A DNA stretch of 64,000 nt from an uncultured Collinsella sp. (GTDB lineage: Bacteria; Actinomycetota; Coriobacteriia; Coriobacteriales; Coriobacteriaceae). Positions within the stretch are counted from its first letter, which is position 1. Every line of letters starts with the position of its first letter. The notes under the pieces were generated by a model. That model had not been told where the DNA came from and made no database searches. It was given only the letters and a program-made list of their open reading frames with translations. A program made the translations under genes and the position numbers. Shown one piece after another: positions 47,687-59,256 of the stretch. The stretch covers positions 1 to 64,000 of the forward strand of contig USQQ01000005.1 of the NCBI GenBank assembly GCA_900556875.1. The letters are read 5' to 3'.

Positions 47687-48172
47687 ATGGACATATCGAG
47701 GAAGACTGATTACGCCCTTCGTATGCTGGTGATGCTTGCCGAGGATCCGGAGCGTTTGCTTTCTGTTCGCACCGCTGCCGAAGAGGTCAATGTTCCGTAT
47801 TCGTTTGCCCGCTCGATTCAGCACGGTTTGGTCCAGGCCGGTATTGTGGAGAGCCTGCGTGGCGTCCACGGTGGCATGCGTCTCAAGGTCAGTCCGGACG
47901 ACGTCACTATCCGCCAGGTCGTCGAGGCCGTTCAGGGCCCTATGGTTATGAACGATTGCACCGCACCCGATGGCGACTGTGCACGCATGGGCACGTGCTG
48001 CTATCATCCCCTGTGGGCCGGAGCTCAAGCGTTGATGCGCGACTACCTCGATTCCGTTTCGCTCGGCGACATCGTCGCTCACCGCCAGTTCCCGGCCGTC
48101 GATTCCAAATTCGCCGACCGCGACGCGTTTCCCGAGTACGCCGCCTGTGCATGTGCTTGCCGGGAGGAATAG
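47687..48172 (+). CDS. Rrf2-family Fe-S regulator
   Basis: 161 residues. MDISRKTDYALRMLVMLA opens a winged-helix domain. Cys91, Cys98 and Cys104 (CTAPDGDC, then TCC) match the three-Cys spacing of IscR and NsrR that binds an iron-sulfur cluster, so it probably responds to cluster status, NO or oxidants. The extreme C-terminus has ACACAC. AAAGGGG precedes the start. Repair and rubrerythrin genes follow on the same strand. Confidence 0.93.
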   Translation: MDISRKTDYALRMLVMLAEDPERLLSVRTAAEEVNVPYSFARSIQHGLVQAGIVESLRGVHGGMRLKVSPDDVTIRQVVEAVQGPMVMNDCTAPDGDCARMGTCCYHPLWAGAQALMRDYLDSVSLGDIVAHRQFPAVDSKFADRDAFPEYAACACACREE

Positions 48173-48193
48173 CGCCGCATAAGGAGCATAGAT

Positions 48194-49099
48194 ATGATTC
48201 AGGACCCCTTTCGTTCGATGATTCGTTCGGAAGGGGTCCTGCGTTATCGCGACCTTCCGTGGCGCCGCACGCGCGATCCGTACATCATTTGGCTTTCCGA
48301 GGTCATGCTGCAGCAAACACAGGTGCCGCGCGTGGAGACGCGCATGCCGGCGTGGCTCGATCGCTTTCCAACCGTGCAGGCGCTTGCCCAGGCCGCGCCT
48401 TCCGATGTTTTGGACGCTTGGCAGGGGATGGGCTACAACCGACGCGCTCTGGCGCTCCACAAGGCCGCTCAGCGCGTTGTAGAGGACTGGAACGGGGAGT
48501 TTCCGCACGAGACGCGTGACTTGGTTGCTTTGCCTGGTATTGGCCCGGCAACGGCGCAGGGTATCCGGTCGTTTGCGTTTGATCTTCCGGGCGTGTATCT
48601 GGAGACCAACGTGCGCACGGTCTTTCTGCATCACTTCTTTCCCGATGTACCGGCTGTTCCCGATCGCGAGCTGGTGTCGCTGGTTCAGGCGGCCTGTCCG
48701 GCGGCCCCCGGTGCGGCGACCGACGAGATCGCTCCCTTTGCCGCGCCGCTCGATGATGCCGACACGCCGCGCGCGTGGTATTACGCGTTGCTGGATTACG
48801 GCGCATATCTAAAAAAGACGTTGCCCAATCCGTCCAGGCGCTCGGCGGGCTATAGCCGTCAATCAAAGTTTGAGGGCTCACGTCGCCAAAAGCGCGCGCA
48901 TATCGTGCGCATGTTGCTGGCAGCGCGCGATGGCCAACCGGCGGGGATTACGCTTGCTGATGCCGTGGTGGGCGTTAACGATATGGAAGCGGCGGCTGGG
49001 CGCGGGCCGGTCGAGCGCGACTTGATCGCGGGCATTCTAGCTGACCTGGAGCGCGAGGGCTTTTGCCGAGCCGAGGACGATCGTTGGTTGAGTGTGTAG
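48194..49099 (+). CDS. MutY-like adenine glycosylase lacking the Fe-S cluster
   Basis: 301 residues of HhH-GPD fold. LSEVMLQQTQV carries the MutY catalytic Glu, and LVALPGIGPATAQGI is the helix-hairpin-helix. The position of the catalytic Asp in VDGNVxR reads LETNVRT, so Asp is replaced by Glu. No C-x6-C-x2-C-x5-C loop follows; the region is YLKKTLPNPSRRSAGYSRQS, free of Cys. Length is short, with no C-terminal NUDIX-like domain. It may be a divergent A/G glycosylase or an enzyme with different substrate. It lies 21 bases after Rrf2. Confidence 0.85.
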   Translation: MIQDPFRSMIRSEGVLRYRDLPWRRTRDPYIIWLSEVMLQQTQVPRVETRMPAWLDRFPTVQALAQAAPSDVLDAWQGMGYNRRALALHKAAQRVVEDWNGEFPHETRDLVALPGIGPATAQGIRSFAFDLPGVYLETNVRTVFLHHFFPDVPAVPDRELVSLVQAACPAAPGAATDEIAPFAAPLDDADTPRAWYYALLDYGAYLKKTLPNPSRRSAGYSRQSKFEGSRRQKRAHIVRMLLAARDGQPAGITLADAVVGVNDMEAAAGRGPVERDLIAGILADLEREGFCRAEDDRWLSV

Positions 49100-49214
49100 C
49101 CCGCTCAAATCTGAAGAACGGGATTGTAAGGTTTAAATTCTCGGCTTGAGGGGCATCCTAAAGACGAGGCCGCTCGGAGCCTACGGGCGGCATGCGTTGA
49201 AGGGAAGTACACCT

Positions 49215-49754
49215 ATGGATTTTGAGAACTCCCAAACCAAGAAGAACCTTGAGACCGCTTTTGCCGGTGAGTCCCAGGCACACACCAAGTATCGCTACTA
49301 TGCCTCCAAGGCCAAGAAGGACGGCTACGTTCAGATCTCGAACATCTTTGCCGAGACGGCTGGCAACGAGTCCGAGCACGCCAAACTGTGGTTTAAGTAT
49401 CTGCACGATGGCGCCGTCCCCGATACCCTGGACAATCTGCGCGATGCCGCCGCGGGTGAGAACTACGAGTGGACCACGATGTACGACGAGTTTGCCAAGA
49501 CCGCCGAGGAAGAGGGCTTTGCCGAGATTGCCGCAAAGTTCCGTGGTGTCGCCGCCGTCGAGAAGGCCCACGAGGAGCGCTACAACAAGCTCGTCGAGCG
49601 CATCGAGTCGGGCGAGGTGTTTGAGCGTGAGGGCGTAAAGGTGTGGAAGTGCCTGAACTGCGGGCACCTGCACGTTGGTGCCGAGGCGCCCGAGGTGTGC
49701 CCGGTGTGCAACCACCCGAAGGCGTACTTTGAGGAGCAGGTGGTGAACTACTAG
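49215..49754 (+). CDS. rbr: Rubrerythrin
   Basis: 179 residues. A four-helix ferritin-like diiron domain with [17 protein letters not shown] [19 protein letters not shown] and EKAHEERY supplies the metal Glu/His ligands; a C-terminal rubredoxin-like domain has CLNCGHLH and CPVCNHP (Fe-4Cys). It reduces H2O2 in anaerobes. AAGGGAAG lies before the start. Follows the glycosylase by 115 bases. Confidence 0.96.
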   Translation: MDFENSQTKKNLETAFAGESQAHTKYRYYASKAKKDGYVQISNIFAETAGNESEHAKLWFKYLHDGAVPDTLDNLRDAAAGENYEWTTMYDEFAKTAEEEGFAEIAAKFRGVAAVEKAHEERYNKLVERIESGEVFEREGVKVWKCLNCGHLHVGAEAPEVCPVCNHPKAYFEEQVVNY

Positions 49755-49773
49755 CGCGTGGCGCTGGCTGTTG

Positions 49774-49865
49774 CGGAGCGCAGGGCGGGGGAAACACCTT
49801 TCCCTCTCGCTCACGGCTCCGCAGGGTCGCGCGAGGCAAAGGTGTTTCCCCCGCCCTGCGCTCCG
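49774..49865. repeat. 28-bp perfect inverted repeat after rubrerythrin
   Basis: Arms 49774-49801 and 49838-49865 (CGGAGCGCAGGGCGGGGG and its complement) match over 28 bases around a 36-base loop. No U-tract follows. It has the same plan as the repeats at 30235 and 46997, with a different sequence. Confidence 0.75.
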
Positions 49866-49915
49866 GCTTCGGGTCGTCGCGTGCTCGTTACTGAAAAGCT
49901 GATATTAAAGATTGT

Positions 49916-49945
49916 GTGCCGCCCCTTTTTGGGGCGGCACGTTTT
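49916..49945 (+). terminator. Terminator after rubrerythrin
   Basis: GTGCCGCCCC / GGGGCGGCAC with a 5-base loop and a TTTT tail. The remainder up to 50198 holds no gene I can support. Confidence 0.85.
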
Positions 49946-50198
49946 GTGTGGGGTCTCGGTCTCCACAATTTTCGTCAAGCTTTTGGTTAGATTTTGGTTA
50001 GTTGGCGGGTTGGCGGAAGGGCAAAAGACCATTCGATAAAAAAGCTCAGAGAAAGTGCTGGTAGGGGAGTTGTTGAGGTTTTCGACAGCTTTTGTCAACA
50101 AGAAACTTTGCGGCTATTGCTACGGATTGCGTTGTCGCGGTCATGGCGGTGCGGGATGCTGGGCGTAAGCGTCGAATGCTCCGATTTTGGAGGCCAGC

Positions 50199-50633
50199 AT
50201 GGATTTGTTTCTTGAGACTCCGCAGCAACAAGCTGAGCGCATGCTGCGTCAGCAGCAACGACTCATGGAGATGCAAATGCAAGGGGCGGCAGTCCAGCCC
50301 TTTGCGCAAAATGTCGTGCCCGCTGCTGTACCTGCAGCTGTGCCCGGGTGTGAATCGGCACCAGAGGCCTATTCCGTACAGCAAGATTCATATGCGCAGG
50401 AGCTCGCGTTCGACAAGCGTCGTGCGCGTCGTCGCCGCGTGGGCCAGCGCCTGCGCACCTTGGCGATGATCGTGCTCATCCCGCTGGGGCTTGCGGCCAT
50501 CTTTCTGGCGTCGTATGCCCTCACGTGCATCCTCAACGGCGCATCGCCCAACGAGGTGCTCCAGCATCTAGCGGCCCTAGGCCAGCGCTTAGGTGACGTC
50601 ATAACAACCATCCGCGCCGGCTGGGAGAGCTAG
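50199..50633 (+). CDS. Small single-pass membrane protein
   Basis: 144 residues: a Gln/Met-rich N-terminus (QQQAERMLRQQQRLMEMQMQ), a basic stretch KRRARRRRVGQRLR, then one membrane helix (about 88-110: AMIVLIPLGLAAIFLASYAL). Family not recognised. GGAGG lies 5 bases before ATG 50199. Confidence 0.65.
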   Translation: MDLFLETPQQQAERMLRQQQRLMEMQMQGAAVQPFAQNVVPAAVPAAVPGCESAPEAYSVQQDSYAQELAFDKRRARRRRVGQRLRTLAMIVLIPLGLAAIFLASYALTCILNGASPNEVLQHLAALGQRLGDVITTIRAGWES

Positions 50634-50781
50634 CGTTTGTCGCATTAGGACTTCTAGGGTGTAGGGATTATCGCCACGAGTGGAATCCTTGCATCCTGTG
50701 GGTCCTGTCGTGCGACTGAATAGTATTATTGAAGATGAATAATAATAAGGGATACAGGTAATACAAAAAGGAGGTGCTCGG

Positions 50782-51345
50782 TTGAATCTGACCTTTGAGG
50801 GATTCTTAAAAGGCTATTGCCGAGAGCTATCCGGACAGCAGTCGCTGAGTTTTAGAAAATTGGTTGAGCAGGCGACGACGGATGCGCCGCGCGTGGCGGA
50901 GGCTCTGTTTTTGCTCGCTTTGGCGCAAGGAAAAGCCGAATACGTTCTGGGTTTATCCGAGGGCTCGTGGATGGAACGGGATTATCGAGACGTTTTATCC
51001 TTGTACGGTCAAGCGGGTAGCATGGCGTCTCTATGCGCCAAAAGTGAGCTCCCTAATCGTTATGCCAACGTTTGGCGTGCGTATAGAGCGGTGAAGGAAA
51101 AGCCGGCGGCCGATAGAAGGGTGAACGCCCTGATGAGAAAGAAAACGCTGGAAGCATTGGAGGAATCGGGTGTAACGCGCTATGGCCTCTGCCGTGCTCT
51201 GCGCCTGAATAAAGGAAACGTATACGCATACTTGGCCGGCGATGACTCAAAGGTGAGCAGGAAAACGGCGCGCCGCATTATGGAATATGCGGAGGAGAGG
51301 GGCGCCCAAGAAGGGGCCGGGCGCCCGGTGTGTGTGGCGGGGTAA
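50782..51345 (+). CDS. Putative HTH regulator, TTG start
   Basis: 187 residues. The C-terminal part (about 115-175: KKTLEALEESGVTRYGLCRA, then LRLNKGNVYAYLAG) resembles a Cro/C1-type helix-turn-helix; the N-terminal part is helical and unrecognised. The start is TTG at 50782, decided by a perfect AAGGAGGTG six bases upstream. The layout resembles HTH antitoxins with an N-terminal module, yet no toxin gene lies beside it. AT-rich promoter DNA precedes it. Confidence 0.65.
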   Translation: MNLTFEGFLKGYCRELSGQQSLSFRKLVEQATTDAPRVAEALFLLALAQGKAEYVLGLSEGSWMERDYRDVLSLYGQAGSMASLCAKSELPNRYANVWRAYRAVKEKPAADRRVNALMRKKTLEALEESGVTRYGLCRALRLNKGNVYAYLAGDDSKVSRKTARRIMEYAEERGAQEGAGRPVCVAG

Positions 51346-51396
51346 GATTGATCGCGGTTTTGATTGATGATCGATTGGGTTTGTTGGGCGGAGTTT

Positions 51397-52752
51397 ATGT
51401 CTGCAATTGATATTGCACTTATTGTGATTGCTTTGGTGGCGGTGGGGGTCGCTGCGGCCTGTGCCCTGCAGCTCAAGGGCCTTCGTGCCGAGTTGCGGGA
51501 GCGTGGCGACAGTAGCGCGGAAACGCTGGCAGCACTCGAGCAGGCCAACAACGCGCTCGATGCCCTGAACGTCGCGTTGGCCGAAACCCGACGCACCGCA
51601 AACGCCATCGCACAGCAGCAGACGACCGACGCCGCCGTGGAGCAGCAGCGCTACCTGACCATCGCGCGTGAGTTCTCGCAGGCGGGCGACCGTATGGATG
51701 ACCTGCGCCGCGAGACGACCCAACAGCTCGGCGCCAACCGCGAGGGCATCGAGCAGCGCCTGGACAAGGTGCGCGAGACGGTCGATGCCCAGCTGGGCGC
51801 CATCCGCAAGGACAACAGCGTGCAGCTCGATCAGATGCGCGCAACGGTGGACGAGAAACTCTCCCGCACGCTCAACGACCGCCTGTCTGCATCGTTTAAG
51901 CAGGTGAGCGACCAGCTCGAGGCCGTGTACAAGGGCCTGGGCGACATGCAATCTATCGCCACTGGCGTGGGCGACCTTAAGCGCGTGCTGGGTAACGTCA
52001 AGGCGCGCGGCATTTTGGGCGAGGTGCAGCTGGGCGCGATCCTGGCGGACATTCTCACGCCCGACCAGTATCTGGAAAACGTCGCCACCAAGCCCGGCGC
52101 CTCGGAGCGCGTTGAGTTTGCCGTCAAGCTGCCGGTAGACGAGGGAGACCCCGTGCTGCTGCCAATCGACTCCAAATTCCCGGGCGATGCGTATGAGCAT
52201 CTGCTCGACGCCCAGGAGTCGGGCGACGCGGAGGCCGTCGCCGCCGCGCGCAAGACGCTCGACACCATGGTGAAGCGCGAGGCAAAGGACATCTGCGAAA
52301 AGTACCTGAGCGTGCCCGCGACCACCAACTTTGGCATTCTGTTCGTTCCGTTTGAGGGCCTGTACGCCGAGGTCGTCACGCGCCCTGGGCTTATCGAGAC
52401 CCTGGGCCGCGACTATCACGTCAACGTTGCCGGCCCCAGCACCATGGCGGCCATCCTCAACAGCCTGCAGATGAGCTACCAGACGTTTAGGCTGCAAAAG
52501 CGCACCGACGACGTGCTACGCGTGCTTTCCGCCGTCAAAGCCGAACTACCGCGCTATCAGGCGGCGCTGCGTCGCGCCCAGCAGCAGATCGAGACTGCGG
52601 GCAAAACGGTCGAGGGCATCATCACCACGCGTACCAACGTCATGGAGCGCAAGCTCAAGGATATCGACGCGCTGGAAGACGCCAAGGAGGCCGACGAGGT
52701 CTTGGGGCTCACGTCCGCGGGCCTGCTCGCAGACCAAGAAGACGAGGACTAG
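51397..52752 (+). CDS. rmuC: RmuC-family recombination protein
   Basis: 451 residues: an N-terminal membrane anchor (IALIVIALVAVGVAAACAL), a coiled-coil (about 30-200) and the RmuC nuclease-like domain with RGILGEVQLGAIL, PIDSKFPGDAYEHL and FVPFEGLYAEV. It limits inversions between short repeats. Start ATG 51397 was chosen as first Met before the anchor. Confidence 0.93.
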   Translation: MSAIDIALIVIALVAVGVAAACALQLKGLRAELRERGDSSAETLAALEQANNALDALNVALAETRRTANAIAQQQTTDAAVEQQRYLTIAREFSQAGDRMDDLRRETTQQLGANREGIEQRLDKVRETVDAQLGAIRKDNSVQLDQMRATVDEKLSRTLNDRLSASFKQVSDQLEAVYKGLGDMQSIATGVGDLKRVLGNVKARGILGEVQLGAILADILTPDQYLENVATKPGASERVEFAVKLPVDEGDPVLLPIDSKFPGDAYEHLLDAQESGDAEAVAAARKTLDTMVKREAKDICEKYLSVPATTNFGILFVPFEGLYAEVVTRPGLIETLGRDYHVNVAGPSTMAAILNSLQMSYQTFRLQKRTDDVLRVLSAVKAELPRYQAALRRAQQQIETAGKTVEGIITTRTNVMERKLKDIDALEDAKEADEVLGLTSAGLLADQEDED

Positions 52753-52877
52753 CGGCACTTGACGGCGGGGCGCCTGCGCAGGCGCAGGGCGCGGGTGCTT
52801 TTCGCATCGCACTTGCCTAAAGCGCACTTTAATGTGCAACAATGGCCTTTCGCCCTATCAGACGCGAAAGGAAGCCC

Positions 52878-54680
<1,803 letters not shown>

Positions 54681-54743
54681 GCGTCTCGGACGTGGGACAA
54701 TTGTGCCCATAGGTTTGTTGTGCCGTTGAGCCAAGGAGTCGTT

Positions 54744-55409
54744 ATGCCACGCGAGACCAATGCTGCCAAACGCGAGCGCGCCGTTGAGGTGTGCGAGCGC
54801 CTCAACCGTCGCTATGGCCCGGTCGAGTGTTTTTTGGACCACGAGAATCCCTTTAGGCTGCTCATCGCGGTGCTGCTCTCAGCGCAGACGACCGACGCGC
54901 AGGTCAACAAGGTGACGCCGAAGCTGTTTTCCCAGTGGCCCACGCCCGAGGCTATGGCGGGGGCAAGCGTGGCCGATGTGGCCGATACCATCAAGTCGCT
55001 TGGCTTTTATAAGAGTAAGGCCAAGCACGCCGTGGAGGCCGCGCAGATGATCGTTGCCGATTACGGCGGCGAGGTACCGGCCGACATGAAGGAGCTCGTC
55101 AAGCTGCCGGGCGTGGGGCGCAAGACGGCGAACATCGTACTCAACGTGGGGTACGGCATCGTGGAAGGCATCGCAGTGGATACGCACGTCAACCGCATTG
55201 CGCACCGCCTGATGCTGAGTCCCAAGACGCATGCCAAGGAGCCGCTCAAGACCGAGCAGGATCTGCTCAAGATTTTGCCGCACGAGTATTGGGAGTCGGT
55301 CAACCATCAGTGGATCACCTTCGGTCGCGAGATCTGCGATGCCCGCAAACCCAAGTGCGACGAGTGTCCGCTGGCAGATTTGTGCCCCAGCGTGCGCGTA
55401 GCGGGGTAG
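54744..55409 (+). CDS. nth: Endonuclease III
   Basis: 221-residue DNA glycosylase/AP lyase for oxidised pyrimidines. HhH LPGVGRKTANIVL carries the catalytic Lys, VDTHVNRIA the catalytic Asp, and CDARKPKCDECPLADLC is the intact C-x6-C-x2-C-x5-C iron-sulfur loop. AAGGAG precedes the start. Confidence 0.97.
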   Translation: MPRETNAAKRERAVEVCERLNRRYGPVECFLDHENPFRLLIAVLLSAQTTDAQVNKVTPKLFSQWPTPEAMAGASVADVADTIKSLGFYKSKAKHAVEAAQMIVADYGGEVPADMKELVKLPGVGRKTANIVLNVGYGIVEGIAVDTHVNRIAHRLMLSPKTHAKEPLKTEQDLLKILPHEYWESVNHQWITFGREICDARKPKCDECPLADLCPSVRVAG

Positions 55410-55514
55410 GGCGGAATGCATCTTCGTCTGGCGTTTTTTGCAGGGCCGGGTTTGCCCTCGAGCAGGAGTCCTCTCCATGCGCTACCATGACAAACAATGA
55501 TCTTTGACGTACGA

Positions 55515-55542
55515 CCCGCCGAGCTTGCCCCGGCGGGCTTTT
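55515..55542 (+). terminator. nth terminator
   Basis: CCCGCCG / CGGCGGG with a 9-base loop and a TTTT tail, between nth and mfd. Confidence 0.75.
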
Positions 55543-55567
55543 GGCGTTGCGATGCCGGAGGAACAGC

Positions 55568-58500
55568 ATGCTCATTCACCGTATAGCCGCGCAGCTCTAC
55601 ACTGCCGAGGCCTTGCAGGCCGTCGAGGCCGGACTCGATGCCGGCGAGGACGTGACGCTGGCCGTGTCGCAGTCGGGCCGTACGCTTATGGCGGCCGCCC
55701 AGTTTGCGCGCCGTCCGCGCCCGACGGTCTACATCGTGAGCGGCGAGGATGCGGCCGATCGCGCTGCGCGCAGCCTTGCCGCCTATGTGGGGCTGGCGCG
55801 CGTGTGCCGCTTTCCCGAGCGCAAGGACTATCCGTGGCGCGAGCAGGCGCCCGACGATGCCGTGGTGGCGCAGCGCTGCGAGGCCCTGGGACGCATCGTG
55901 CGCGGCGACAACTGCATTATGGTCGCCTCGGCCCGCGCGTTGCTGCGTTGCGTGCCGCCAGTCGAGAGCCGCTACTGGGAGTCCACGACCTTTGCGGTGG
56001 GCGAGGAGATCCCTTTTGACGAGGTGCCGCAGCGCCTGGTGGGCATGGGCTACACCAATGCCGGCGCCGCCGATGCACCCGGCCTGTTCCGCGTGCACGG
56101 TGACACCGTCGAGGTGTTTCCCGCACAGGAAAAGGCGCCCGTGCGCATCGAGTTTTTCGGCGACGAGATCGACCGTATCCGCCGCATGGTGAGTTCCACG
56201 GGCCAGACCATCGGCAACGAGGACAGCATCGAGATCTTCCCCTGTCGCGAGCTCGCACTCACCGACGACGCCGTCCACAACATGCATGTGGCGCTCTATC
56301 GTGCCAGCCAGGACGACAGCAAACTGGCGGCGCTGCTCGAGATGGTGGATGCGCGCATCGTCACGCCCGAGCTCGACCGCTTTTTGCCGGTGATGTACGG
56401 CCAGACCGTGAGCCCGCTGTCGCATGTGAGCGGCAAGGCGCTCGTGGTGCTGTCCGAGCCGCGCTCGCTGTTCGACGATTGCCTGCGCGCCTACGAGGAT
56501 ATCGAGGCACGTGCCGGCGAGGCGGGGGTCGACCGTCTGGACGGCCTGTACGTGCGTGCCCAGCAACTCGACTTTGGTGCCCAGCAGCGCCTTAACTACG
56601 TGAGCTTGATTCGTGCCGGCGGTGCGGTGACGGCAGAGCTCAAGATTGAGCAGCCGGCCATCGCGGGCTCGGACAATCGCTTTATGACGCGCATCCAGGA
56701 GGTCGTGGGCAAGCGCTATGCCTGCGTGTTTGCCATCCCCGACCGCGGTGCGCGCGAGTCGATGGAGCTCACCTTTGGCGATGAGGGTATTACTTTTGAG
56801 GAGTCGCTGACGGCCGCGCCCGAAAACGCGGGCGCTATTGGCGACCGTGTGCGCGTGGCAGCGGCAGATTCTGCCGATCGTGCTGTCCGCCAGGATGCTC
56901 ATGCTGCAATTCGCGAACGCAAGGCTGACGCGCTCAACGCCCGCTCGCTCGAGGCAGGTGCCGCCCAGGCTGCCGCCGGTGCCGCCGTGCCCACCATCTC
57001 GCGCGGACGCGTGACCTTTGTCGATGCCGCCTTGCCGCAGGGCGTGGTGGTGCCCGATGCCAACCTGGCCGTGTTCTCGATTGCCGACCTCAACGCCCGC
57101 ATGGATGCCAACCGCGCGCGCAGCCGCCGCAAGGTGGACATTACGCAGATCACGTTCCCGTTTAAGCCGGGCGACTACGTGGTGCACGCCACTCACGGCA
57201 TCGCGCTCTTTAGCGAGATCGCGCGCCAGGAAGTGGGCGGCAAGGAGCGCGACTACTTTTTGCTGGAATACGCCGATGGCGACAAGCTCTACGTGCCGCT
57301 GGAGCAGGTCGACCGCATTACGCGTTATGTTGGCCCCGACGGTGACAAGCCACGCCTGACCAGGCTCAACACCGCCGACTGGACGCGTGCCACCAATAAG
57401 GCGCGCAAGAACGCCAAAAAGCTGGCGTTTGACCTGGTCGATCTGTATACGCGCCGCTCTTCGATTACCGGTATCGCCTGCCCACCCGATACGCCCGAGC
57501 AGATTGAGATGGAGCAGAGCTTCCCTTACGACGAGACGCGCGACCAGCTGGAGGCCATCGCTGACATTAAGGCCGACATGGAGGCGCCCAAGCCCATGGA
57601 CCGCCTGCTGTGCGGCGATGTGGGCTTTGGCAAGACCGAGGTCGCCCTGCGCGCGGCGTTTAAGTGCGTGGACTCCGGCCGCCAGGTCATGGTGCTCTGC
57701 CCCACGACCATTCTGGCCCAGCAGCACTACGAGACGTTCTTTGAGCGCTTTGCCCCGTTTGGCCTTGAGGTCGAGGTGCTCAGCCGCTTCCGTACGCCGG
57801 CGCAGCAAAAGCGCGCGCTCAAGGCATTTGCCGAGGGCACGATCGACGTGCTTATCGGCACGCATCGTTTGCTTTCCGCCGATGTGAACCCCAAGAACCT
57901 GGGCCTGGTGATCATTGACGAGGAACAGCGCTTTGGTGTGCAGCACAAGGAGCAGCTCAAGAACCTGCGCGAGCAGATTGACGTGCTTACGCTTTCGGCC
58001 ACGCCTATCCCGCGTACCATGCAGATGGCCACGAGCGGCGTGCGCGACATGAGCCTGATCACCACGCCGCCGACTGGGCGTCGTCCCGTGATCGTGCACG
58101 TGGGGGAGTACGACCCCGACGTGGTGAGCGCGGCGATTCGCCTGGAGGTGGGCCGCGGCGGCCAGGTGTACTACGTGTCAAACCGCGTCAAGACCATCGA
58201 CGACGCCGTGGCGCGCGTGCACGAGGCCGCGCCCGAGGCGCGCGTGGGCGTGGCGCACGGCAAGATGAGCCCGCGCGAGGTCGAGGACGTGATGATCGAG
58301 TTCGCGACCAAAAAGATCGACGTGCTCATCGCCACGACCATCGTGGAGAGCGGCATCGACAACGCGACCGCCAACACGCTCATCATCGAGGACTCGCAGC
58401 GCTTGGGTCTGGCACAGCTCTACCAGCTTAAGGGCCGCGTGGGCCGCTCGGCCACGCAGGCATACGCGTACTTTATGTTCCCCGGCGAGCTGCCGCTCAC

Positions 58501-59200
58501 CGAGGAGGCAACGGCGCGCCTGACTGCACTGTCCGAGTTCCAGGACCTGGGCAGCGGCATGCGCATCGCCATGCGCGACCTGGAGATCCGCGGCGCCGGC
58601 TCGCTCATGGGCGCCGAGCAGCACGGCAACCTGTCGAGCGTGGGCTTTGACCTGTTTACGCAGATGTTGGGCCAGGCCGTGGCCGAGGCGCGCGGCGATG
58701 ACGACGCCGGCGTGGAGGCGGCGAGCGTGGGTATTAATCTGCCGGCCGATTACTTCTTGTCCGAGGAGTACCTGCCGGCGGTGGACCAGCGCGTGCTCGT
58801 GTACCGCAAGCTCGCAGCGGCTGAGGACCTGGAGAGCATCGACGAGGTGCAGGAAGAGACCGAGGCCGCGCATGGCGAGCTGCCGTTGGCGGGACTCAAT
58901 CTGTTCAACCGCGCGCGTATCCGTATCCGCGGCGAGCGCTTGGGGCTCGAGAGCGTCACGCTCAGCGGCGGACGCATCACGTTTTTGGGCGTCGACGTGC
59001 CCAAGAAGGTGGCCTTTGAGCTTAAGAATCGGTACGGAGCGGTGAACTTCCCCAAGAGCCGCAAGCTGTCGGTGCCCTATAAGGCGGGCGCCGGTGCGGG
59101 CAGCGGCCTGGGTCGCGGTCTCGATGCCAACGACGGCACCGGCCCCGTGGCAGCCGCCCTCATGCTGCTGCAGCAGCTGGGCGCCAGCGATGACGACTAA
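55568..59200 (+). CDS. mfd: Transcription-repair coupling factor
   Basis: 1210 residues. N-terminal UvrB-like domains (with EEIPFDEVPQRLVGMGY), the RNA-polymerase-interacting domain (PGDYVVHATHGIALF), the RecG-like translocase with Walker A GDVGFGKTE and IIDEEQRFGV, and a C-terminal TRCF domain. It removes stalled RNA polymerase and recruits UvrA. Start ATG 55568 has GGAGGA upstream. Confidence 0.97.
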   Translation: MLIHRIAAQLYTAEALQAVEAGLDAGEDVTLAVSQSGRTLMAAAQFARRPRPTVYIVSGEDAADRAARSLAAYVGLARVCRFPERKDYPWREQAPDDAVVAQRCEALGRIVRGDNCIMVASARALLRCVPPVESRYWESTTFAVGEEIPFDEVPQRLVGMGYTNAGAADAPGLFRVHGDTVEVFPAQEKAPVRIEFFGDEIDRIRRMVSSTGQTIGNEDSIEIFPCRELALTDDAVHNMHVALYRASQDDSKLAALLEMVDARIVTPELDRFLPVMYGQTVSPLSHVSGKALVVLSEPRSLFDDCLRAYEDIEARAGEAGVDRLDGLYVRAQQLDFGAQQRLNYVSLIRAGGAVTAELKIEQPAIAGSDNRFMTRIQEVVGKRYACVFAIPDRGARESMELTFGDEGITFEESLTAAPENAGAIGDRVRVAAADSADRAVRQDAHAAIRERKADALNARSLEAGAAQAAAGAAVPTISRGRVTFVDAALPQGVVVPDANLAVFSIADLNARMDANRARSRRKVDITQITFPFKPGDYVVHATHGIALFSEIARQEVGGKERDYFLLEYADGDKLYVPLEQVDRITRYVGPDGDKPRLTRLNTADWTRATNKARKNAKKLAFDLVDLYTRRSSITGIACPPDTPEQIEMEQSFPYDETRDQLEAIADIKADMEAPKPMDRLLCGDVGFGKTEVALRAAFKCVDSGRQVMVLCPTTILAQQHYETFFERFAPFGLEVEVLSRFRTPAQQKRALKAFAEGTIDVLIGTHRLLSADVNPKNLGLVIIDEEQRFGVQHKEQLKNLREQIDVLTLSATPIPRTMQMATSGVRDMSLITTPPTGRRPVIVHVGEYDPDVVSAAIRLEVGRGGQVYYVSNRVKTIDDAVARVHEAAPEARVGVAHGKMSPREVEDVMIEFATKKIDVLIATTIVESGIDNATANTLIIEDSQRLGLAQLYQLKGRVGRSATQAYAYFMFPGELPLTEEATARLTALSEFQDLGSGMRIAMRDLEIRGAGSLMGAEQHGNLSSVGFDLFTQMLGQAVAEARGDDDAGVEAASVGINLPADYFLSEEYLPAVDQRVLVYRKLAAAEDLESIDEVQEETEAAHGELPLAGLNLFNRARIRIRGERLGLESVTLSGGRITFLGVDVPKKVAFELKNRYGAVNFPKSRKLSVPYKAGAGAGSGLGRGLDANDGTGPVAAALMLLQQLGASDDD

Positions 59201-59256
59201 TGGGTCGACGCTGCAAACGCCCCATTTGGGCAATCTGACCTCATCGAAAGGAAAGC

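Noticed and set aside
55307..58099. 930-codon minus frame across mfd
   Set aside because: An antisense frame kept open by GC-rich codon bias; mfd is unambiguous on the other strand.
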